Positions 10,974 through 21,165 of a stretch of 41,180 nt of DNA are shown one piece after another. The stretch covers positions 1 to 41,180 of the forward strand of contig CACPQV010000004.1 in the NCBI GenBank assembly GCA_902636165.1, written 5' to 3'. This DNA comes from an uncultured Pelagibacteraceae bacterium. Its GTDB lineage: Bacteria > Pseudomonadota > Alphaproteobacteria > Pelagibacterales > Pelagibacteraceae. Numbering within the stretch: position 1 is the stretch's first letter; each line of letters opens with the position of its first letter. The notes beneath the pieces are model-generated. The model did no database searches and was not told the DNA's origin. It was given only the letters and a program-made list of their open reading frames with translations. Made by a program: the position numbers and the translations under genes.

Positions 10974-11972
10974 TTATATATTTTTTTGAATTAAAGATTT
11001 TAAGAGTGCTATATGATCATCACTGTCATTTAAACACGGAACCATATCAAAATTTTCTCCGCCTGACTTTAGAAAACTTTCTTTACCTTGAATAAGTATT
11101 TCTTCTAAAGTTTCTACACAATCTGAGGAAAAGCCAGGACATATTGCCAGGACATTTTTTTTACCTTCACTTGGCAATTTCTCTAGGGTTTTGTCTGTAT
11201 AAGGCTCAAGCCATTTTTGAGGACCAAACCTTGATTGAAAAGTTGTTTTAAGTTCTATGGAATTAAACTTTTCAGAAATTAATCGTGTAGTTTTTTGACA
11301 ATAGCAATGATAAGGATCTCCTTTATCAAAGTATTTTTGGGGTATGCCATGATAGGATACTAATATTAGGTCTGGCTCCCAATTTATTTGGTTTATCTTG
11401 TTGTTTAATGAGTTAACTAACGCGTCAATGTAAAGGGGGTGTGATTCGTAGTGCGGTATTATTTTAATTGATGGTTGCCACCTCATACTCATTAATGTCC
11501 TATACACTTCATCGCAAACAGTAGCTGTTGTTGCAGCGGCATATTGTGGGTATAGTGGAAGTATAATTAAGTTTTCACAACCTTTTTCCTGTAGATTTAT
11601 TATTTTACTTTTAATACTTGGGTTGCCATATCTCATAGCATAATCAACAATTACATTTTTTTCAGATATTGAATTTGATAATTTATCTGCTTGCTTTTGA
11701 GTATAATAAAGTAATGGTGAAATATTTTCCTTTTTCATCCAAATTTCCTTATAAGCCTTAGCAGTTTTTGATGGCCTTAAATTTAAAATAAAAACATTTA
11801 AAATGACTTGCCAAAGTAAAGGATTAACTTCTATAACTCTTTTGTCAGAAAGAAATTCTTTCAAATATTTTCTAATGTCAAACCAACTTGTTGAGTCTGG
11901 AGTTCCTAAATTAATTATTAAAACACCTGTTTTACCAAACTTTACTGGTGGATGATTCAAGTCTTTTGTCAT
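10974..11972 (-). CDS. hemH: Ferrochelatase
   Basis: 'GVLIINLGTPDS', 'ILVSYHGIPQKYFDKGDPYHCYCQKT', 'CPGFSSDCVETLEEI'. Confidence 0.98.
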   Translation of the reverse strand: MTKDLNHPPVKFGKTGVLIINLGTPDSTSWFDIRKYLKEFLSDKRVIEVNPLLWQVILNVFILNLRPSKTAKAYKEIWMKKENISPLLYYTQKQADKLSNSISEKNVIVDYAMRYGNPSIKSKIINLQEKGCENLIILPLYPQYAAATTATVCDEVYRTLMSMRWQPSIKIIPHYESHPLYIDALVNSLNNKINQINWEPDLILVSYHGIPQKYFDKGDPYHCYCQKTTRLISEKFNSIELKTTFQSRFGPQKWLEPYTDKTLEKLPSEGKKNVLAICPGFSSDCVETLEEILIQGKESFLKSGGENFDMVPCLNDSDDHIALLKSLIQKNI

Positions 11973-12973
11973 TAATAATTTTTTACAGTTTTAACTAAAT
12001 ATTCCATTAAATTTGGATCTGTTTGTGGCAATACCCCGTGACCTAAATTAAAAATATATGGATGATTTTTAAAAATATCTAAATATTTAAATATTTCTTT
12101 TTTTAAAGTTTCCTTGTCAGTAAGTAAAATTTTTGGATCCATGCCTCCTTGAACGGGAATAGTTATTTCTTTTTCAATTTTAGACGGACTAACTTCGTAA
12201 TCAATACAAATCACATCTGGTTTAACAATTTCACAATATTTTTTATAATCTTTTACCCCTCTTGGAAAACATATTGCTGGAATTTTTAATGACTTTATAA
12301 ATCTTACCAGGGTATGCGTGGGTTTATAGACGTAAAAATCAAGATCTTTCTCATCTAATAATCCTGCCCAACTATCAAATATTTGGATTATTTCAGCTCC
12401 GTTATCAACTTGATTTTTAATATGAACCATCAAAAATTTTTCTATAATTTTTAATGTTTGTTGAATTAAAATTTTATCTTTAAAAAAATTATTATTAAGA
12501 TTAAACTTTGGTGATTGTTTATTAATCATATAAACTAATAATGTCCAGGGCGCCCCTACAAAACCAATGGTGTTTTTATTTTTTGTAAGCTTATTATTTT
12601 TAACTAAATTAATTGCTTTATAAACTGGACTAATTTTAGAAGTAAACTCACTTTCAGTTATTTTAGATAGATCATTTAAATTTAAATCAGCAAGAATAGG
12701 TCCAAAATTTTTTTTAAACTCAACTTTTTGTTTACAACCATAAGGCAATATCAAAATATCTGAAAATATAATTGCAGCGTCTAAATTAAATCTTTTTAAC
12801 GGCTGAAGCGTTATTTCAGCTGCTAGAGTAGGATTTAAACACAATTTTATAAAATCTGGATTAGTTTTTCTTATTTCTCTAAATTCTGGTAAATATCTAC
12901 CTGCTTGTCTCATAATCCAAACAGGATTTACTGAAGTCCTTTTATTAATTATTACTTCTTCAATTGGTGTCAT
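11972..12973 (-). CDS. hemE: Uroporphyrinogen decarboxylase
   Basis: 'PVWIMRQAGRYLPEFREIR', 'FSDILILP', 'GFVGAPWTLL', 'LGHGVLPQTDP'. Confidence 0.98.
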   Translation of the reverse strand: MTPIEEVIINKRTSVNPVWIMRQAGRYLPEFREIRKTNPDFIKLCLNPTLAAEITLQPLKRFNLDAAIIFSDILILPYGCKQKVEFKKNFGPILADLNLNDLSKITESEFTSKISPVYKAINLVKNNKLTKNKNTIGFVGAPWTLLVYMINKQSPKFNLNNNFFKDKILIQQTLKIIEKFLMVHIKNQVDNGAEIIQIFDSWAGLLDEKDLDFYVYKPTHTLVRFIKSLKIPAICFPRGVKDYKKYCEIVKPDVICIDYEVSPSKIEKEITIPVQGGMDPKILLTDKETLKKEIFKYLDIFKNHPYIFNLGHGVLPQTDPNLMEYLVKTVKNY

Positions 12974-13254
12974 ATTAATAATTAAATATATTTAATTATA
13001 TTAGTATTAGAAGATGTGAATATTGTTGATTAAATTTTATAAACATCTTTTAAACAATTTATTAACATTTAAATCTATTTATTTCTTAAATATATATGAA
13101 AAATTGAAGCTTATTCATAACTTACGAAATTTTATTAAAATTTTATACATATGTTTAATAATGTTAATAAAAGCCTGGTTTTACAACATAAATTTAAAAA
13201 TATTAAAATTGATAAAAATAATTTAAATAATAAAAAGTTATTAACAGTTAATAC
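12974..13254. other. Candidate chromosomal replication origin (oriC)
   Basis: Very AT-rich 281 bp gap between divergent hemE and ppsR/DUF299; DnaA-box-like 9-mers (ATATTCACA minus strand 13015-13023; TTATTCATA 13111-13119; TTATTAACA at 13059-13067, 13238-13246 and, minus strand, 13162-13170); genes on both sides point away from it; parAB, parS, rsmG and mnmG nearby. Confidence 0.8.
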
Positions 13255-14079
13255 ATGACAAATACATATCAAATTTATCTAATATCTGATTCAACAGGTG
13301 AAACATTAGATAGAATTTTTACAGCTATTAAAGCTCAATTTAAGAATATCAATTACAAGATCCACACTTATTCTTTTACAAGAACAGAAAATCAAATATC
13401 TAAAATTTTGATAGATGCAGAAAAATATTCAGATTCTATAATTTTATACTCAATAGTTGATAGCAATTTAGCAAAGTATTTGGCAAAAATGAGTAATGGT
13501 AAAAATATTCCATGCTTTGGAGTTTTAGGAGATTTAATATTGAGCTTCTCAAAACTTTTAAATCAAAAAGCTTCACATGAACCTAGTGGTCAATATGCTT
13601 TGAATGAAGAATATTACAAAAGAATTGCAGCAATACAGTTCACAATGAATCATGATGATGGTAATTTGGTAAAAGAACTAAACAAATCAGATATTATTTT
13701 ACTTGGTGTAAGCAGGACAAGTAAAACACCTACATCTATCTATTTGGCAAACAAAGGTTTCAAAACATCTAATATTCCTTTAGTAAATGAAAATTCAATT
13801 CCTAAATCTTTAAAAGAGAATCCAAAATTAGCATGTGTTGTAGGTTTAAATACAGAACCTGATAGATTGGTTGATATAAGAAAGAATAGAATGAATTCAC
13901 TTAAAGAAACTGAAAATAAAGCTTATACAGATATAGAAAGAATTAAAAAAGAGATAGAAGAAGCCAAAAATACTTTTAAAAAATATAAATGGCCAACAAT
14001 TGATGTTACAAGAAAATCAGTTGAAGAAACTGCAGCTTCGATAATCAAGATATACGAAATATACAAACAAAATGGTTGA
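13255..14079 (+). CDS. ppsR: Pyruvate,phosphate dikinase/PEP synthase regulatory kinase-phosphorylase (DUF299)
   Basis: 'IYLISDSTGETLDRIFTAIKAQF', 'DIILLGVSRTSKTPTSIYLANKGFKTSNIPLV' P-loop. Confidence 0.95.
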   Translation: MTNTYQIYLISDSTGETLDRIFTAIKAQFKNINYKIHTYSFTRTENQISKILIDAEKYSDSIILYSIVDSNLAKYLAKMSNGKNIPCFGVLGDLILSFSKLLNQKASHEPSGQYALNEEYYKRIAAIQFTMNHDDGNLVKELNKSDIILLGVSRTSKTPTSIYLANKGFKTSNIPLVNENSIPKSLKENPKLACVVGLNTEPDRLVDIRKNRMNSLKETENKAYTDIERIKKEIEEAKNTFKKYKWPTIDVTRKSVEETAASIIKIYEIYKQNG

Positions 14080-14662
14080 TTTGATACTCGCTTCCAAAAG
14101 CAAAGTAAGAAAAAAAATACTTGATGAAAACAATATACTTGCTCGAGTTGAGCCCTCAAACATTGATGAAAATATAATCAAAAACAGTTTATTAAAAGAA
14201 AACGCAACCCCGACAATTATTTCAAAAAACTTGGCTGAGTTAAAAGCAAATAAAATAAGTCAAAAATATAGAGATACTTTTGTACTAGGAGCTGATAGTG
14301 TTATTGACTTAGAGGGTCAGCTTATATCAAAACCAGAAAGTAGAGATGCAGCTTTCGAAATTCTTAAGAAACTAAATGGTAATAAACATAATTTAGTTAG
14401 TTCTGTTTGTATTTCAAAAAATGGATCAATGATTTGGAATTATTCAGATAAAGCTACACTTATTATGAAAAATTTTACCAATGATGAATTAAAAAAGTAT
14501 TTATCTAAGATTTCAAATGAAGCTTTATATGCTTATAATGTTTATCAGATAGAAGGAGAGGGTAGAAAATTGTTCTCAAGTATTGAAGGTGATGAAAATA
14601 CGATAATGGGTCTTCCAATCAAGAAACTAAAAGAATATTTAAATAACCATAAATCAACATGA
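14072..14662 (+). CDS. maf: Maf family nucleotide pyrophosphatase
   Basis: 'LILASKSKVRKKIL', 'FVLGADSVID', 'GDENTIMGLPIKKLKEYL'. Confidence 0.93.
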   Translation: MVDLILASKSKVRKKILDENNILARVEPSNIDENIIKNSLLKENATPTIISKNLAELKANKISQKYRDTFVLGADSVIDLEGQLISKPESRDAAFEILKKLNGNKHNLVSSVCISKNGSMIWNYSDKATLIMKNFTNDELKKYLSKISNEALYAYNVYQIEGEGRKLFSSIEGDENTIMGLPIKKLKEYLNNHKST

Positions 14663-15471
14663 AAAAATATTTAGTAGTAGGCAATCCTATAGAACATTCA
14701 CTATCACCCAAATTACACAATTACTGGATTAAAATTAATAAAATTAATGCTATTTATGAAAAAAAAAAATTAAATGAAAGTCAAATAAAAAATTTAATTT
14801 ACGAAGTTAAAGATAAAAAAATAAGTGGTCTAAATGTGACAGTTCCTTTCAAGCAGAAAGTAATACCCTATTTAGATGAAATAACTCCGGAAGCAAAGGA
14901 GACGCAATCTGTAAATACAATATATCTTGGGAGCAACGGGACTGTTGGAGATAATACCGATATTGATGGTTTCCAAGCAAGCCTTGCAGACACGGGTTTG
15001 GTGGGAAAATCTTCCTTTGATTTTAAAGATAAAGATATTTTTATTTTAGGTGCTGGTGGAGTGGTACCATCAATTATTTTTGCACTTACAAGATTGAAGG
15101 CCAAGAGTATAATAATAAGTAATAGAACTAGACAAAAAGCTGAAAATTTAAAGAAAATTTTTCATCATATAAATATTGTAGATTGGGGAGTGATACCCAA
15201 CTTTGATATGATTATAAACGCTACAAGCATTGGATTAAAAATTGAAGATAGAATTGATTTTGATTTTTCCAATGTAAAAAATAAATTTTTTTACGATGTA
15301 ATATATAATCCAAGCGAAACTAATTTTTTAAAAACTGGAAAAAAATTTAGCAATAAAATTTGCAATGGTAAATGGATGTTTATTTATCAGGCATATTACG
15401 CTTTTAAGATATGGCATAACTTTTTTCCAATAATAGATGATGATGTAATAAAACTTTTAAACGATGATTAA
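14659..15471 (+). CDS. aroE: Shikimate dehydrogenase
   Basis: 'YLVVGNPIEHSLSPKLHNYW', 'GLNVTVPFKQKVIPYLD', 'FILGAGGVVPSIIFAL'. Confidence 0.97.
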   Translation: MKKYLVVGNPIEHSLSPKLHNYWIKINKINAIYEKKKLNESQIKNLIYEVKDKKISGLNVTVPFKQKVIPYLDEITPEAKETQSVNTIYLGSNGTVGDNTDIDGFQASLADTGLVGKSSFDFKDKDIFILGAGGVVPSIIFALTRLKAKSIIISNRTRQKAENLKKIFHHINIVDWGVIPNFDMIINATSIGLKIEDRIDFDFSNVKNKFFYDVIYNPSETNFLKTGKKFSNKICNGKWMFIYQAYYAFKIWHNFFPIIDDDVIKLLNDD

Positions 15472-16033
15472 AATTGGAATTTTAGGTGATATTGGATCCG
15501 GGAAAAGTTATGTGGCTCGTAGTTTTGGTTACCCAGTGTTTGATGCTGATAAAGAGGTCAGCAAATTATATAAAACTAATAAAAAAATTTTTAAAAAATT
15601 AAAAAAGATTTTACCAAAATATTTTGGGAAATTTCCTATAGAAAAATATCAAGTTTTAAGCGCAATTCTTGATAAAAAAGAGAATCTGTCAAAAATCGTT
15701 AAAATTATTCATAAAGAAGTAAAAGAAAAAATGAGGATTTTCCTTAAAAAAAATACCCACAAAAAAATTGTTATATTAGATATACCACTTTTATTAGAAA
15801 ATAAGATTAATAATAAAAATTATATTCTCATTTTTGTTCAATCTAAAAAATCTGAAGTTTTAAAAAGACTAAAAAAAAGAAAAAATTTTAATCAAGATAT
15901 TTTAAATAAATTTAAAAAAATTCAACTTCCACTTGACTATAAAAGAAAGAAATCAAACTTTATTATCAAGAATGATTTTAGTAAAGTAACTGTTAAAAAA
16001 TTTGTAAAAGATATTAAAAAAAAAATTTCTTAA
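15464..16033 (+). CDS. coaE: Dephospho-CoA kinase
   Basis: 'KIGILGDIGSGKSYVARSFGYPVFDADKEV', 'ILDIPLLLENK'. Confidence 0.94.
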   Translation: MIKIGILGDIGSGKSYVARSFGYPVFDADKEVSKLYKTNKKIFKKLKKILPKYFGKFPIEKYQVLSAILDKKENLSKIVKIIHKEVKEKMRIFLKKNTHKKIVILDIPLLLENKINNKNYILIFVQSKKSEVLKRLKKRKNFNQDILNKFKKIQLPLDYKRKKSNFIIKNDFSKVTVKKFVKDIKKKIS

Positions 16034-16698
16034 TGAAGGAAATAGTATTAGATACAGAGACTACCGGACTATCTGTTAAAGATGGCCATAGAATTGTTGA
16101 GATTGGGTGTGTCGAATTAGATAATCTAATTCCAACAAAAAATAATTTTCATTATTATCTAAATCCTGAAAGAAAAGTTTCTGAAAAAGCTCTTGAAGTT
16201 CATGGGTATACAGATGAATTCTTATCAGACAAAAAGAAATTTAGTGAGATTGCTGACGAATTTTTGAATTTCATCAGAGATAAAAGACTTATTATTCATA
16301 ATGCTGATTTTGACTTATCACATTTAAATAATGAGTTAAAAAAATTTGGTCACGAACCATTAAAAAATGAGATTGTTGATACCATAGTGCTGGCTAGAGA
16401 TAAATTTCCTGGTTCTCAAATAAGTTTAGATGCTCTCTGCAAAAGATATAAAATCGATAATTCAAAAAGAATTCGACATTCTGCTTTAATAGATTGTGAG
16501 TTACTAGCAAAAGTTTACATAAATTTGATTGATCAAAAAGAACCAACACTAGACTTTCAATCTCAAGAAAAAAATGAAAATGACATTAATCGTAAAAATC
16601 ATTTATATTTTAAAAAAATAGTTCAACCATCAGAGTATGAAAAATTAAATCATGCAAAGTATTTAAAGAGTAGTTTAAAAAAAAATTATTTTAATTAA
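16033..16698 (+). CDS. dnaQ: DNA polymerase III epsilon subunit (3'-5' exonuclease)
   Basis: 'KEIVLDTETTGLSVKDGHRIVEIGCVEL', 'LIIHNADFDLSHLN', 'RHSALIDCELLAKVY'. Confidence 0.97.
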   Translation: MKEIVLDTETTGLSVKDGHRIVEIGCVELDNLIPTKNNFHYYLNPERKVSEKALEVHGYTDEFLSDKKKFSEIADEFLNFIRDKRLIIHNADFDLSHLNNELKKFGHEPLKNEIVDTIVLARDKFPGSQISLDALCKRYKIDNSKRIRHSALIDCELLAKVYINLIDQKEPTLDFQSQEKNENDINRKNHLYFKKIVQPSEYEKLNHAKYLKSSLKKNYFN

Positions 16699-17113
16699 AT
16701 CTTTGATTGTATAGTTTTTCAAAATCAATTTTTTTTTCAAACTTTATCTCAGGATAGCCTGAATTATGTAGCAAGTCTAAAAATGATTTTTCTAAATCTG
16801 GATAAATTTCTTTTTGAACATCACATAATATAATTTTTTGTAAATCTTTTTTTTCCTTAATTTTATCATTTATTCTAACAATAGTAGCAAAAATAATTTC
16901 GAAGTGAGATTTTTTACTATTTTCATCTTTGTCTTCAAATTTAAGTGTAGTATTAATCTCAACCATTTTATTTTTTAATGCTTTTGAGGTTATATCTATA
17001 TTTAGTTGGTATTTAGATATATAATCTTTTACAAAAAGAAAAGTTTCTATGTCTGATGTTTCGCTAGACATATCTTTTATAAATTTCCCTAAAATTTTAT
17101 AATTTTCTGTCAT
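16691..17113 (-). CDS. secB: Protein-export chaperone SecB-like
   Basis: 'KFIKDMSSET', overall SecB-like length and C-terminal half; next to fxsA as in many alphaproteobacteria. Confidence 0.8.
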   Translation of the reverse strand: MTENYKILGKFIKDMSSETSDIETFLFVKDYISKYQLNIDITSKALKNKMVEINTTLKFEDKDENSKKSHFEIIFATIVRINDKIKEKKDLQKIILCDVQKEIYPDLEKSFLDLLHNSGYPEIKFEKKIDFEKLYNQRFN

Positions 17114-17522
17114 TATCGTCCTCTAAATCTTCATACTCTCCATCTATATAAGTTTTTTTTTGTGTCGATTTGTTTTTAAATTTTTTTGTAAATTTTCCTA
17201 ATATAATTTTTCTAGTAAGAGGTAATATTAATAAAAAACCTATCAGGTCAGTTGCAAATCCTGGAATGATTAAAAGAAGTGAGGCAAAGGCAATACTAGC
17301 GCCTGAAACTATTTCATATGCTGGAACCTCATTCTTAATTAGCTGATTAATACCTGACCTCAACGTATTTAGACCCTCATACCTTGCATAAAAAACCCCT
17401 GTTATTGCAGTTATGAATATAAGGGAAATTGTATTAAAAGCCCCAATTTGTGAGCCAATTTTTATAAAAAGATAAATTTCAACAATTGGAACCAAAATAA
17501 TTGTTAATAAAACTGTGTTCAT
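17097..17522 (-). CDS. fxsA: FxsA family membrane protein
   Basis: 'PIVEIYLFIKIGSQIGAFNTISLIFITAITGVFYARYEGLNTL', 'LLIIPGFATDLIGFLLILP'. Confidence 0.92.
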   Translation of the reverse strand: MNTVLLTIILVPIVEIYLFIKIGSQIGAFNTISLIFITAITGVFYARYEGLNTLRSGINQLIKNEVPAYEIVSGASIAFASLLLIIPGFATDLIGFLLILPLTRKIILGKFTKKFKNKSTQKKTYIDGEYEDLEDDNDRKL

Positions 17523-17584
17523 TTGTCTTTAATGTAATTGCTAGTTGAAATTAATCAACATAGTAATTAAGTTAATAAGACTTT

Positions 17585-18181
17585 ATGAATTATAGTTTTG
17601 AGTATATCGATATCATATTACTAGCAATGATTGCTGGCTTTATTTTTTTAAGATTAAGAGGGATTTTGGGAAAAAGAACGGGTTTTGAAGGTAAAGCAGC
17701 ACCTCAATTTGAGGAAATTTTAAAGAATATAGATCCAGAAATTAAAACTAAAAAAAGAGAGAAGTTTGATGATGAGGCTCAAAAGGAATTTTTAAATGGA
17801 GCTAAAATTGCTTATGAGACTATCATCACGGATTTTAGCGATAATGACAACAAACTTGTTAAAAGTAAGCCTCTTTTAAGTAAAAAAATTGAAAATCAAT
17901 TCAACGATGCTTTAAAAGAGAGAAACGAAAGAGGACATTTTGCAGAAATTACATTTATCGGTGTAAATTCCGCAAACATTAAAGAACATAAAAAAAATAA
18001 TAGTTTTCTCGAGGTTACGGTCGAATTTGTTGGTGAAGTAATTACTTGCATCAGAGATAAAAATAAAAAAATTATATCTGGATCACCAGATAAAATTAAA
18101 AAGATATATGATACTTGGGTTTTTTCAAGAGATACAAAATCAAATAATCCTAATTGGTTACTAATAGATATTTTAACATAA
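17585..18181 (+). CDS. Tim44/TimA-like domain membrane-anchored protein
   Basis: 'EYIDIILLAMIAGFIFLRLRGILGKRTGFEG' plus C-terminal Tim44-like domain; position next to secB/fxsA. Confidence 0.88.
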   Translation: MNYSFEYIDIILLAMIAGFIFLRLRGILGKRTGFEGKAAPQFEEILKNIDPEIKTKKREKFDDEAQKEFLNGAKIAYETIITDFSDNDNKLVKSKPLLSKKIENQFNDALKERNERGHFAEITFIGVNSANIKEHKKNNSFLEVTVEFVGEVITCIRDKNKKIISGSPDKIKKIYDTWVFSRDTKSNNPNWLLIDILT

Positions 18182-18607
18182 TTGACCAATAAAATTTCAG
18201 ATAAAGACAAAAAAGATTGGGAAAATTTTTTGTCTAAAAAAGAAAATTTACCAGATAAAGACACTAAAGAACTCTATAAAAATAGAGTAAAAAATAGAAT
18301 ATTTGATTTACATGGGTACACATTAGATGATGCTAATAAGAAAATAAAAGAAATTATAAAGGATTCATATAATCAAAATTTTTCGAAGTTAACAATTGTT
18401 ACTGGTAAAGGTATCCATTCAGACAATGAAAAAAACCCTTATGTTTCAAAAAAGATGAGTATTTTGAAATATTCAGTTCCAGAATATATTAAAAATGATA
18501 TTGAATTAATGAAAATGATTAATGAGATAAAAGACGCTAATGAGGAAGATGGTGGAAGTGGCGCCTTTTATATAATTCTTAAAAAAAATTTACAAAATAA
18601 ATTTTGA
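18182..18607 (+). CDS. Smr (MutS2 C-terminal-like) domain protein, TTG start
   Basis: '[19 protein letters not shown]', '[12 protein letters not shown]', '[12 protein letters not shown]'. Frame starts at TTG directly after the previous stop. Confidence 0.9.
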   Translation: MTNKISDKDKKDWENFLSKKENLPDKDTKELYKNRVKNRIFDLHGYTLDDANKKIKEIIKDSYNQNFSKLTIVTGKGIHSDNEKNPYVSKKMSILKYSVPEYIKNDIELMKMINEIKDANEEDGGSGAFYIILKKNLQNKF

Positions 18608-19963
18608 TAAATCAGTATCTTTGACAAGACTGTCTAAATTTTTATTAATATATTCTTTATCAATTATTATTTTTTCACCTGAACGATCAGTTGCTGTAAA
18701 GCTTATATCATCTAAAATTTTTTCAATGATTGTATGTAATCTTCTTGCTCCAATATTTTCAACTGTAGCATTAACTTCAGAAGCTATCTTAGCGATGGTT
18801 TCAATACCATCATCTGAAAATTCTAATTCGACATTTTCTGTGCCAAGTAATGCCACGTATTGTTTAATAAGGCTGTAGTCAGGCTCTTTTAAAATTCTTT
18901 TAAAATCATCACTTGTTAATGCTTCCAATTCTACTCTTATAGGCAATCTTCCTTGTAACTCAGGAAGTAAATCAGAGGGTTTTGCAAGTTGGAAAGCTCC
19001 AGAAGCTATAAATAAAATATGATCAGTTTTAATTGGTCCATATTTTGTATTTACAGTTGTACCTTCAATTAAGGGAAGTAAATCTCTTTGTACCCCTTCT
19101 CTTGAAACATCACCCCCAACTCTATCTGTTCTTCCAGAAATTTTATCGATTTCATCCAAAAATACTATTCCATTATTTTCTGTAGAGATTTTTGCAGCTT
19201 TAACAATTTTATCTTGCTCTATCAATTTATCTGATTCATCATTTATCAGTATTTCATGAGACTCTTTTACTGTCATTTTCCTCTTTTTTTCTTTGCTCCC
19301 CATTGATTTACCAAGCATTTCTCCAATATTAATCATGCCCACATTTGCACCAGGCATTCCTGGTATTTCAAAAGACGTACTATTTCCTCCAGCATCACTT
19401 ACAGCTATCTCAATTTCATTGTCATCTAAATCACCATTTCTCAGTCTTTTTCTAAAACTTTCTCTTGTAGCTAAACTTGCTTTTTTACCTACAAGCGCAT
19501 CTAGAACTTTTTCCTCAGCAAGTTTTTGTGCTTTGGCTTGTACTTCTTTTCTTTTTTTAATTTTTTCCATCGAAATAGCTATTTCTATTAAATCTCTTAC
19601 AATTTGTTCCACATCTCTTCCCACATATCCAACCTCTGTAAATCTTGTTGCTTCTACTTTTACAAATGGTGCTTCAGCAAGTTTAGATAATCTTCTAGAT
19701 ATTTCAGTTTTACCAACTCCAGTTGGTCCAATCATAAGAATATTCTTAGGAAGAACCTCATTTTTCATTTCACCTTTAAGAGCTTGTCTTCTCCATCTAT
19801 TTCTGAGCGCAACTGCTACAGCTTTTTTAGCTTTATTTTGACCCACAACAAATCTATCTAATTCTGAAACTATTTCTCTAGGAGATAATGAGCTAACTAA
19901 GTTTTCATTATCTTTCGAATTTTTATCTTTTGGAACTAAAGGTGTAACGTTTGATTTTTCCAT
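18590..19963 (-). CDS. hslU: ATP-dependent protease ATPase subunit HslU
   Basis: '[34 protein letters not shown]', '[17 protein letters not shown]'-type Walker A, '[11 protein letters not shown]'. Confidence 0.99.
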   Translation of the reverse strand: MEKSNVTPLVPKDKNSKDNENLVSSLSPREIVSELDRFVVGQNKAKKAVAVALRNRWRRQALKGEMKNEVLPKNILMIGPTGVGKTEISRRLSKLAEAPFVKVEATRFTEVGYVGRDVEQIVRDLIEIAISMEKIKKRKEVQAKAQKLAEEKVLDALVGKKASLATRESFRKRLRNGDLDDNEIEIAVSDAGGNSTSFEIPGMPGANVGMINIGEMLGKSMGSKEKKRKMTVKESHEILINDESDKLIEQDKIVKAAKISTENNGIVFLDEIDKISGRTDRVGGDVSREGVQRDLLPLIEGTTVNTKYGPIKTDHILFIASGAFQLAKPSDLLPELQGRLPIRVELEALTSDDFKRILKEPDYSLIKQYVALLGTENVELEFSDDGIETIAKIASEVNATVENIGARRLHTIIEKILDDISFTATDRSGEKIIIDKEYINKNLDSLVKDTDLSKFIL

Positions 19964-20478
19964 TATATTTTTTCAACCTTAATGTTATTGTTTGTGAAAA
20001 CACATATTTCCGATGCAACCTCAATAGCTTTTTTGGCTACTTCTTCTGCACTCATTTCTGTACCCATCAAAACTTTTCCAGCTGCTAAAGCATAATTTCC
20101 ACCTGATCCAATTCCAATCACATCACCTTCAGGTTCTAATACATCTCCAGTACCAGAAATAATATAACTATTTTCTTTATCCCCAATAGCCATTAGTGCC
20201 TCTAACCTTCTTAAATATTTATCTGTTCGCCAATCTTTAGCTAACTCAACAGCTGCTCTTGATAAGTTTCCAGCATGTTTTTCTATTTTTGCCTCCAACC
20301 TTTCAAATAAGGTTAGAGCATCTGCTGTCGAGCCAGCAAAACCAGCTACCACATCTCTCTTTTCAATTTTTCTGACTTTTGAGGCAGTGCTTTTGACTAC
20401 AGTGTTCCCCATACTAACTTGACCATCGCCAGCAACTACTACTTCATTGTTTTTTCTTACTAATACAATTGTTGTCAT
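19963..20478 (-). CDS. hslV: ATP-dependent protease peptidase subunit HslV
   Basis: '[29 protein letters not shown]', '[18 protein letters not shown]'. Confidence 0.99.
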   Translation of the reverse strand: MTTIVLVRKNNEVVVAGDGQVSMGNTVVKSTASKVRKIEKRDVVAGFAGSTADALTLFERLEAKIEKHAGNLSRAAVELAKDWRTDKYLRRLEALMAIGDKENSYIISGTGDVLEPEGDVIGIGSGGNYALAAGKVLMGTEMSAEEVAKKAIEVASEICVFTNNNIKVEKI

Positions 20479-20529
20479 ATTCTTTAAATGGATACTAAAT
20501 CTAATAGTTCAAGCCCAGGTTTAGTATTA

Positions 20530-20558
20530 TTGCCATATTTCAATAATATATGTATACC
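20530..20558 (+). promoter_or_regulatory. Putative sigma70-type promoter of the hisBHA genes (TTGCCA-17-TATACC, TG-extended)
   Basis: -35 TTGCCA at 20530-20535, 17 bp spacer, TG then TATACC at 20553-20558, 11 bp before the hisB ATG. Confidence 0.45.
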
Positions 20559-20569
20559 TATTTTTAATT

Positions 20570-21160
20570 ATGAAGCGAAAAGGAAAAGTCAGTAGAAAGA
20601 CAAAAGAAACTAGTATCAGTGTTGATATAAATATTGATGGGAAGGGTAAATACAAAATTGACACAGGCATAGGTTTTTTAAACCACATGCTTGAACAACT
20701 ATCCAAACATTCTTCAATAGATATGAATATAAAAGCCAAAGGTGATACTCATATTGATTTACACCACACCACTGAAGATACTGGAATTGCTATTGGTGAA
20801 GCTTTAAAAAAAGCTTTAAGGAAATCTGTTGGTATTAGAAGATACGCTCATGCGATGATACCAATGGACGAAACTTTGTCTCGTGTAGCAATTGATATTT
20901 CAAATAGACCTTATTTAATTTGGAAAGTTAATTTAAAAGTTGAGAAACTTGGGGAAATGGACACTGAACTTTTTAAAGAGTGGTTTCAAGCTTTTTCACA
21001 AGCAGCTGGAATTACTTTACATGTCGAAAATATTTATGGAGACAATAGCCACCATATTATTGAATCTTGTTATAAAGGGTTAGCAAGATCTTTAAGAACA
21101 GCATTAGAAATAGACCCAAGGAATAAAAAAACAATTCCTTCTACTAAAGGTTCTTTATAA
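20570..21160 (+). CDS. hisB: Imidazoleglycerol-phosphate dehydratase
   Basis: '[17 protein letters not shown]', '[19 protein letters not shown]', '[18 protein letters not shown]'. Confidence 0.98.
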   Translation: MKRKGKVSRKTKETSISVDINIDGKGKYKIDTGIGFLNHMLEQLSKHSSIDMNIKAKGDTHIDLHHTTEDTGIAIGEALKKALRKSVGIRRYAHAMIPMDETLSRVAIDISNRPYLIWKVNLKVEKLGEMDTELFKEWFQAFSQAAGITLHVENIYGDNSHHIIESCYKGLARSLRTALEIDPRNKKTIPSTKGSL

Positions 21161-21165
21161 ATTTA

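Noticed and set aside
13023-13226. 67-aa ORF in the candidate oriC
   Set aside because: Chance reading frame in extremely AT-rich DNA; composition is Ile/Leu/Lys/Asn only; region better explained as origin.
19293-19841. 182-aa plus-strand ORF antisense to hslU
   Set aside because: Shadow of a strongly conserved gene; low-complexity Ser/Leu/Ile composition typical of antisense frames.
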